A stretch of 64,000 nt of DNA from Microbispora hainanensis. GTDB lineage: Bacteria > Actinomycetota > Actinomycetes > Streptosporangiales > Streptosporangiaceae. The stretch's first letter is position 1, and each line of letters starts with the position of its first letter. The DNA lies in NCBI RefSeq assembly GCF_006874475.1, contig NZ_VIRM01000007.1, positions 1-64,000 on the forward strand, given 5' to 3'. Both the position numbers and the translations under genes were made by a program. Positions 59,221 to 64,000 of the stretch are shown piece by piece. The notes under the pieces are model-generated. The model worked only from the letters and a program-made list of their open reading frames with translations, was not told where the DNA came from and did no database searches.

Positions 59221-60579
59221 ATGAAGAAATGGCAGACCCTGGCGGTCGTCGCCGCCCTCGCCGCGGGGGCCGCGGCCTGTAGCGACCCCTCTGTGGACCC
59301 CTCTGTGGACCCCTCTGTGGACTCCGCCGCCGACCCGGCCGGCGGCACCGCGGGCGGCCCGGCCGCCGCCGCCTGGCCCGAGCCGACCGCCAGGCTCGAC
59401 GGCGTCACCCTGACCATCTGGGCCGCGCAGAACAGCAACGCCGTCCCCAAGCAGGTCGTCGACGCGTTCGGCAAGGCCACCGGCGCGAAGGTCGACATCG
59501 TCACCATCCCCGACCCCTACGAGCAGGGCGTGCAGACCAAGGTCGCCACCGGGGACAAGCCCGACCTGGCGTTCTGGCAGCCGACCGCGTCCATGCTCAC
59601 GGCCGTCAACGCCAGGGCCAACCTGCAGCCGCTGGACCAGGCCCCCTGGCTGTCCAAGCTCGCGCCGCAGCTCAAGGACATCACCGGGATCCTGGACGGC
59701 ACGCGGTACGCCGCCCTCATCACCAGCCCGGCCGTCGAGGGCGTCTACTACAACAAGGAGGTCTTCGCGGCCAACGGGATCACCGAGACCCCGAAGAACT
59801 TCGACGAGATGATCGAGCTGGGCCGCACGCTCAAGGCCAAGGGCGTCACCCCCTTCTACGAGATGGCCGGCGACCGGTGGGCCACGCAGTGGTGGGTCCA
59901 GGTGCAGCTCGCCGACGCGGCCGAGGACGGGCTCTGGGACAAGATCAACAAGGGTGAGGAGACCTTCTCCAGCCCGGTCGTGCTCGACGCGATCAAGAAG
60001 TACAAGTCGCTGATCGACGAGGGACTGTTCAACAAGGACATCAAGACCGCCACGTTCGAAGACCAGGGCAGGGCCCTGCTCGACGGCAAGGCCGCCATGG
60101 TCGTGCAGGTCAACTCGTTCTTCGGCCAGCTCCAGGCGACCGCCGACACCGCCACGCTCGACAAGAGGATCGGTTTCTTCCCGATCTCCCCCAGCGGCAA
60201 CGTCGGCACCTTCATCCCCGACCAGTCCAACGCCCTGGTGGCGTTCAGGACCGGCGACGCCAAGCGCGAGGCCGCCGCGCGCCAGCTCCTGTCGTACTGG
60301 ATGGGTCCGGGCTACAAGGACTTCGTCGCCGACCGCAACACCGTCTCCCTGGAGACCGACGTGCCGAGCCCGGCCTCGGTGCCCAAGGCCCTGCGGCAGG
60401 TGCACGACTCCCTCGGCGAGGCCGTCGGCTCCATGCAGGCCCTGGCCGTGGCCAACCCCGACCTGTACATCAATCTCGCCGACATGATCACGGGCACCAT
60501 GACGCCCGAGCAGGTGGCCTCCGCCACCCAGGAGCAGTTCGCCCAGCTCGCCAAGGCCGCCGGGGCGGCCGGTTTCTGA
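59221..60579 (+). CDS. Sugar-binding lipoprotein of a CUT1 ABC importer
   Basis: This 452-residue lipoprotein has a signal peptide with lipobox AAAC at residue 20 (AALAAGAAACS), followed directly by a DPSV repeat, a Gly/Ala linker and an SBP_bac_1 fold: LTIWAAQNSNAVPKQVVDAFGKATG, KVATGDKPDLAFWQ and VEGVYYNKEVFAANGI. It binds an oligosaccharide outside the cell and passes it to the two permeases encoded next. The location after the GH36 gene suggests an alpha-galactoside such as melibiose or raffinose. GAGAGA lies before ATG. Confidence 0.93.
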   Translation: MKKWQTLAVVAALAAGAAACSDPSVDPSVDPSVDSAADPAGGTAGGPAAAAWPEPTARLDGVTLTIWAAQNSNAVPKQVVDAFGKATGAKVDIVTIPDPYEQGVQTKVATGDKPDLAFWQPTASMLTAVNARANLQPLDQAPWLSKLAPQLKDITGILDGTRYAALITSPAVEGVYYNKEVFAANGITETPKNFDEMIELGRTLKAKGVTPFYEMAGDRWATQWWVQVQLADAAEDGLWDKINKGEETFSSPVVLDAIKKYKSLIDEGLFNKDIKTATFEDQGRALLDGKAAMVVQVNSFFGQLQATADTATLDKRIGFFPISPSGNVGTFIPDQSNALVAFRTGDAKREAAARQLLSYWMGPGYKDFVADRNTVSLETDVPSPASVPKALRQVHDSLGEAVGSMQALAVANPDLYINLADMITGTMTPEQVASATQEQFAQLAKAAGAAGF

Positions 60580-60616
60580 CGTCCGACGACACCCGCCCGG
60601 CACCTGAGGACACGCC

Positions 60617-61570
60617 ATGCTGACTGCCACGGACACCCCCGTCCCGGACCGGCCGCTCGCGCCGCCGCCCGCCCCGCGCGGTCCCGCCGGCCGCACCCGC
60701 CGCAGGCCGGACCGGACCCACCCGATGTGGTTCATGGCCCCGGCGCTCGCGATCCTGCTGGTGTTCTTCTTCCTGCCGACCGCGTTCAACTTCGTCTACG
60801 CGTTCACCGACTGGTCGGGCTTCAAGAGCGCCATCAGGCCGGTCGGCTTCGACAACTTCGCCGACCTCGCCTCCAGCGGCACGCTGTTCTCCGCGCTGCG
60901 CATCACCGTGGTCTACGCCGTGCTCGTGGCGGTCTTCCAGAACCTCTTCGGGCTGGGCCTGGCCCTCCTGCTGGAGCGGGACACCTGGGTCAACCGCACG
61001 CTGCGGGTCTTCTTCCTCATCCCGGTGCTGATGTCGGCCCTGGCCGTCGGCTACGTCTTCCAGGCCCTGCTCAAGCCGGAGGGCAGCCTCAACCAGCTCC
61101 TGTCGCAGCTCGTCCGTCACGACGTGGACTACGCCTGGCTGGGCGACACCCGATGGACCATCGTCGTGGTCGCCGTGGTCCACGCGTGGAAGTGGATGGG
61201 CCTGTCCATGCTCATCTACCTGGCCGGGCTAAAGACGATCCCGGAGGAGATCATGGAGGCGTCCCGCATCGACGGCGCCTCGCGCTGGCACGCGTTCCGG
61301 CGGCTGCGCTTCCCGCTGCTCGCCCCCGCGATCACGTTCAACGTCGCCACCGCCCTGCTCGGCTCCATGAACGGCTTCGACATCGTGCAGGCCACCACCG
61401 GCGGCGGCCCGGCCCGGACGACCGAGATCCTCAACATCTTCATCTATCGGACCTTCGGACAGGGCCTGTTCGCCCAGGCCACGACCATGAGCCTGGTGCT
61501 GTTCCTGCTCGTGTCGCTCATGGCCTTCCCCGTCATCCGCATCCTGCGCAAGCGCGAGGAGATCCTGTGA
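60617..61570 (+). CDS. CUT1 sugar ABC permease, MalF-like
   Basis: This 317-residue permease has a cytosolic Pro/Arg-rich start and six membrane helices with the BPD_transp_1 EAA loop EEIMEASRIDGASRWHAFRRLRFPLLAP. It pairs with the next gene product to form the channel. ATG follows GAGGA. No ATPase gene follows; in actinomycetes such importers often share the MsiK ATPase encoded elsewhere, which I expect here as well. Confidence 0.94.
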   Translation: MLTATDTPVPDRPLAPPPAPRGPAGRTRRRPDRTHPMWFMAPALAILLVFFFLPTAFNFVYAFTDWSGFKSAIRPVGFDNFADLASSGTLFSALRITVVYAVLVAVFQNLFGLGLALLLERDTWVNRTLRVFFLIPVLMSALAVGYVFQALLKPEGSLNQLLSQLVRHDVDYAWLGDTRWTIVVVAVVHAWKWMGLSMLIYLAGLKTIPEEIMEASRIDGASRWHAFRRLRFPLLAPAITFNVATALLGSMNGFDIVQATTGGGPARTTEILNIFIYRTFGQGLFAQATTMSLVLFLLVSLMAFPVIRILRKREEIL

Positions 61571-62448
61571 CGCCGCACGCCCCCGCCCGCCGGAGCCCTG
61601 CCCGCCGGGGCCCCGCAGCCTCCGGGCGCGCCTCGTTCGCGACCCGCCTGCAGCCGTTCACCGCCACGGCGCTCGCGCTGGTCACCATCGGCATCCCGCT
61701 GTGGCTCGTCGTGGCGACCGCGGGCAAGTCGCGGGGCGAGGCCCTCATCCCGAACCTCACCCCGCCCACCCACTGGCACCTGCTGGAGAACCTGGGCGAG
61801 GTGTGGCGCGAGGGCGAGGTGCCCGCGGCGTTCTTCGGCAGCCTCCTCGTCGTGGTGCCCGCCGTGATCGGCGTCCTGATCTTCGGGTCGATGGCGTCCT
61901 GGATCCTCGCCCGGCGCGCCACCCGGCTCAACGCCGTGCTGTACGCGCTGGCCATCAGCGGCGTCATCCTGCCGCCCGCGGTGGTCACGGTCGTGCTGCT
62001 GCTGCGCCAGCTCGGCCTCGCCGGCAGCGCCGTCGGGATGATCGGCGTCTACATGGGCATCTACATGTCCACCGTGATCTTCTTCGTCACCGGTTTCGTC
62101 CGCACCATCCCCGTCTCGCTGGAGGAGGCCGCCCAGATCGACGGCGCGGGGCCGGTGCGCGTCTTCTTCCACGTCGTGCTGCCGCTGCTGCGGCCGGTGC
62201 TGGCCACCGCCACGATCCTCGTCTGCCTCTACGTCTGGAACGACGTCTTCTACGCCTTCTTCGTGATCGGCGGCCGTCTCGACACCCTGCCGCTCAACCT
62301 CTTCCGCGTCGCCAGTGCCGGGCTCTACCTCGACAACTGGCACCTCATCTTCGCCTACGTCATCCTCATGAGCCTGCCGCTCGTCGTGGTCTTCGCCGTC
62401 GCCCAACGCAAGATCATCTCGGGCATCACCAGCGGCGCCGTCAAGTGA
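61567..62448 (+). CDS. CUT1 sugar ABC permease, MalG-like
   Basis: This 293-residue permease has six helices and the EAA loop VSLEEAAQIDGAGPVRVFFHVVLPLLRP. The GTG overlaps the stop of the first permease gene (GTGA), so both subunits are made in equal amounts. It ends in IISGITSGAVK, as usual for MalG-type proteins. A terminator-like hairpin overlaps its last base pairs. Confidence 0.94.
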   Translation: MTPHAPARRSPARRGPAASGRASFATRLQPFTATALALVTIGIPLWLVVATAGKSRGEALIPNLTPPTHWHLLENLGEVWREGEVPAAFFGSLLVVVPAVIGVLIFGSMASWILARRATRLNAVLYALAISGVILPPAVVTVVLLLRQLGLAGSAVGMIGVYMGIYMSTVIFFVTGFVRTIPVSLEEAAQIDGAGPVRVFFHVVLPLLRPVLATATILVCLYVWNDVFYAFFVIGGRLDTLPLNLFRVASAGLYLDNWHLIFAYVILMSLPLVVVFAVAQRKIISGITSGAVK

Positions 62449-62481
62449 GCGCCGCCGGATAGCGACGGCGGGCGCTGTTTT
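62448..62481 (+). terminator. Intrinsic terminator with T-run after the importer genes
   Basis: AGCGCCGCCG pairs with CGGC-G-GGCGCT (one bulged G) around an 8-nt loop, followed by GTTTT. It is the only hairpin here with a T-run. The secreted hydrolase gene starts 89 bp later, so it either has its own promoter or is expressed at a reduced level by read-through. Confidence 0.65.
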
Positions 62482-62569
62482 CGCCTCCGATCCCGGCGGT
62501 GCCCGTCGAGCCCGCCGTACCACCCCCTCAGGGGCGCCCCGCGCGTCCCGGCAACCGGAGAGGACACCC

Positions 62570-64000
62570 ATGCATCGACAAAGGTCATTCCGCCGTGCCC
62601 GTGTGACGGCCGTGACCGCGGCCCTCGCCGCGGCGAGCCTGACCACCGGGCCCGTCGCCGGACCGGCGGGCGCGGACACCGCCTCCCAAACCGCCTCCCA
62701 AAGCGCCTCCGAAGCCGTCGCCGACCCCGCCGCCGACCCCGCCGCCGACCCCGCCGCCGACCCCGCCGCCGACGTCGTCGCGGTGGACTTCGCGCAGCGC
62801 ACCGGGCCGGTCCACGGCGGCGCGACCGGCATGCTGTACGGCCTGTCCGACCCGGGCGTCCCCGGAGACAGCCTTGTGGCCGGCGCCCGGCCGCGTACGG
62901 TCGCCCAGAAGGCCCCGGACGGCGACCAGCATCCCAACGGTGACGCGCTCAAGATCGCGGACGGCTTCTTCTCCGCGGGCGGCGAGGAGATCGTCGTCTA
63001 CATGCAGGACGTCTACAGCAAGTGGCCCTACGAGAACCTCGGCATCGACGACTACCTCGCCAAGGTCGACGCGATGGTGCGCAAGGTCGTCGCGGAGCGT
63101 CCGCAGGACAAGGGCAGGTTCGCGTGGGTGCCGTTCAACGAGCCCGACGGCATCTGGTATCAGAACTGGTCCACGATGAAGCAGAAGTTCTTCGCCGACT
63201 GGAAGGCGGTCGTCGAGCGCATCCGCTCGATCGATCCCGGCGCCCGCATCGTCGGCCCCAACGAGGCCCGCTACAACCCCGGCCGCCTGCGCGACTTCCT
63301 CACCTGCGCCAGGGACACCACCTGCGGCGGCAAGACCTGCCTGCCGGACATCATGGCCTGGCACGAGCTGTCGCGTGGCAGCCTCGCCGCCTACCGGGGC
63401 CACCACGCGGACTACCGGCAGATGGAGCGCGACCTCGGCATCGGCCCGCTGCCGATCAACATCGACGAGTACGGCAACCGGCGTGACATGTCCGTCCCGG
63501 GCCAGATGATCCAGTGGATCACCATGTTCGAGGACACCAAGGTGGACGCCGACATGGCGTTCTGGACCTACGCCGGCAACCTGTCCGACCATGCCGTACG
63601 CACCCGCCAGGCCAACGGCGCGTGGTGGCTGCTCAAGTGGTACGCGGACCTGACCGGGCAGACGGTGAAGGTGACCCCGCCGCGGCCGGACGTCCCCGAC
63701 ACGGTGCAGGCCCTCGCGGCCGTCGACCCCTCCGTACGGCGGGGCACCGTGCTGGTCGGCGGCGGCGCCGCGCCGGTCCGGCTCGACGTCTCCGGGCTCG
63801 ATCCGGCGGTCTTCGGCAGGCAGGTCGACGTCGTCGTGTCCAGGACGACGTGGACCGGATATGAGGGAGACGCCACGCAGCCTCCGGTCGTCGCGGCCAC
63901 CCGGACCACCCTGCGCGACGGCACGCTGCGTATCGACCTCCCGGGCGGCGACGTGATGGCCGCCTACCGGGTCACGATCGTGCCGTCGAGCGGCGGGGCG
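62570..64000 (+). CDS. Secreted clan-A glycoside hydrolase (3' end outside window)
   Basis: The 477 residues seen include a signal peptide (VTAALAAASLTTGPVAGPAGA), a repetitive linker (TASQ units, then four DPAA units encoded by 12-bp repeats at 62723-62770) and a TIM-barrel catalytic domain. The acid/base Glu is in FAWVPFNEPDGIWYQN and the nucleophile Glu probably in INIDEYGNRRDM, the NEP/E pairing of clan GH-A families such as GH39 or GH5. From about residue 360 a beta-sandwich begins (GTVLVGGGAAPVRLDV). The frame is open to the edge. GGAGAGGA precedes ATG. The exact substrate is unknown; xylan or galactan oligomers are plausible. Confidence 0.82.
   Translation, partial: MHRQRSFRRARVTAVTAALAAASLTTGPVAGPAGADTASQTASQSASEAVADPAADPAADPAADPAADVVAVDFAQRTGPVHGGATGMLYGLSDPGVPGDSLVAGARPRTVAQKAPDGDQHPNGDALKIADGFFSAGGEEIVVYMQDVYSKWPYENLGIDDYLAKVDAMVRKVVAERPQDKGRFAWVPFNEPDGIWYQNWSTMKQKFFADWKAVVERIRSIDPGARIVGPNEARYNPGRLRDFLTCARDTTCGGKTCLPDIMAWHELSRGSLAAYRGHHADYRQMERDLGIGPLPINIDEYGNRRDMSVPGQMIQWITMFEDTKVDADMAFWTYAGNLSDHAVRTRQANGAWWLLKWYADLTGQTVKVTPPRPDVPDTVQALAAVDPSVRRGTVLVGGGAAPVRLDVSGLDPAVFGRQVDVVVSRTTWTGYEGDATQPPVVAATRTTLRDGTLRIDLPGGDVMAAYRVTIVPSSGGA

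Overview
The window is 64 kb of very GC-rich DNA with the gene style of a soil actinomycete: GTG and TTG starts, 4-bp ATGA/GTGA overlaps, many secreted polysaccharidases, and sugar ABC importers with no ATPase of their own. The combination suggests Streptosporangiaceae or a close relative. That placement is inferred from gene content; there is no rRNA or other marker in the window, and I see no tRNA, rRNA, CRISPR array or intact mobile element.

Layout, left to right. 1-861 is the 5' part of a sugar-binding lipoprotein gene with two pairs of LacI-type operators upstream. 1247-4404 holds a TetR regulator divergent from a drug-efflux MFS gene and an SDR gene. 4419-6113 is an acyl-CoA synthetase. 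6173-15058 is a complete four-gene Wadjet (JetABCD) anti-plasmid SMC system, every junction a 4-bp overlap. 15310-17053 holds a haloalkane-dehalogenase-like hydrolase and an NmrA-type oxidoreductase. 17245-20767 is an ABC-2 exporter joined to a histidine kinase/LuxR response regulator pair. 21075-25174 holds a secreted ricin-domain GH43 arabinanase and a large secreted amidase. 25370-32030 is a tightly overlapping operon of a SWIM zinc-finger protein and two paralogous DUF6493 proteins, the least understood unit here. 32209-36044 contains mostly uncharacterised small genes. 36231-40251 holds a GH11-CBM2 xylanase, an ACT-domain protein and a GH54-CBM42 arabinofuranosidase. 40400-43586 is regulators plus a 5'-truncated esterase. 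43818-45822 is a Ktr/Trk potassium uptake pair. 46052-50149 holds a SpoIIE-type phosphatase, a wrecked MarR/MFS locus and a pyruvate-oxidase-like TPP enzyme. 50371-55480 is MFS, dehydrogenase, reductase, a secreted protein and an AraC regulator. 55597 to the right edge is a LacI regulator, a GH36 alpha-galactosidase, a CUT1 sugar importer and the start of a secreted glycoside hydrolase.

Two themes cut across the genes. First, hemicellulose and galactoside use is spread over several loci that share promoter palindromes: TGTTAGCGCTAACA-type sites before GH43 and GH54, GAAA-S-TTTC sites in the GH43, GH11 and GH54 upstream regions, and a separate double set of palindromes before GH36. Several of these sites are multiplied as short tandem repeats. 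Second, short in-frame tandem repeats (12-21 bp units) occur in at least nine proteins, always in linkers or near termini, including three of the four Wadjet proteins. Local repeat expansion seems unusually active in this genome.

There are also clear scars of decay: a MarR/MFS pair with two deletions and a frameshift, an esterase that has lost its 5' end, and the last codons of a duplicated gene beside a possible IS3 OrfA fragment.
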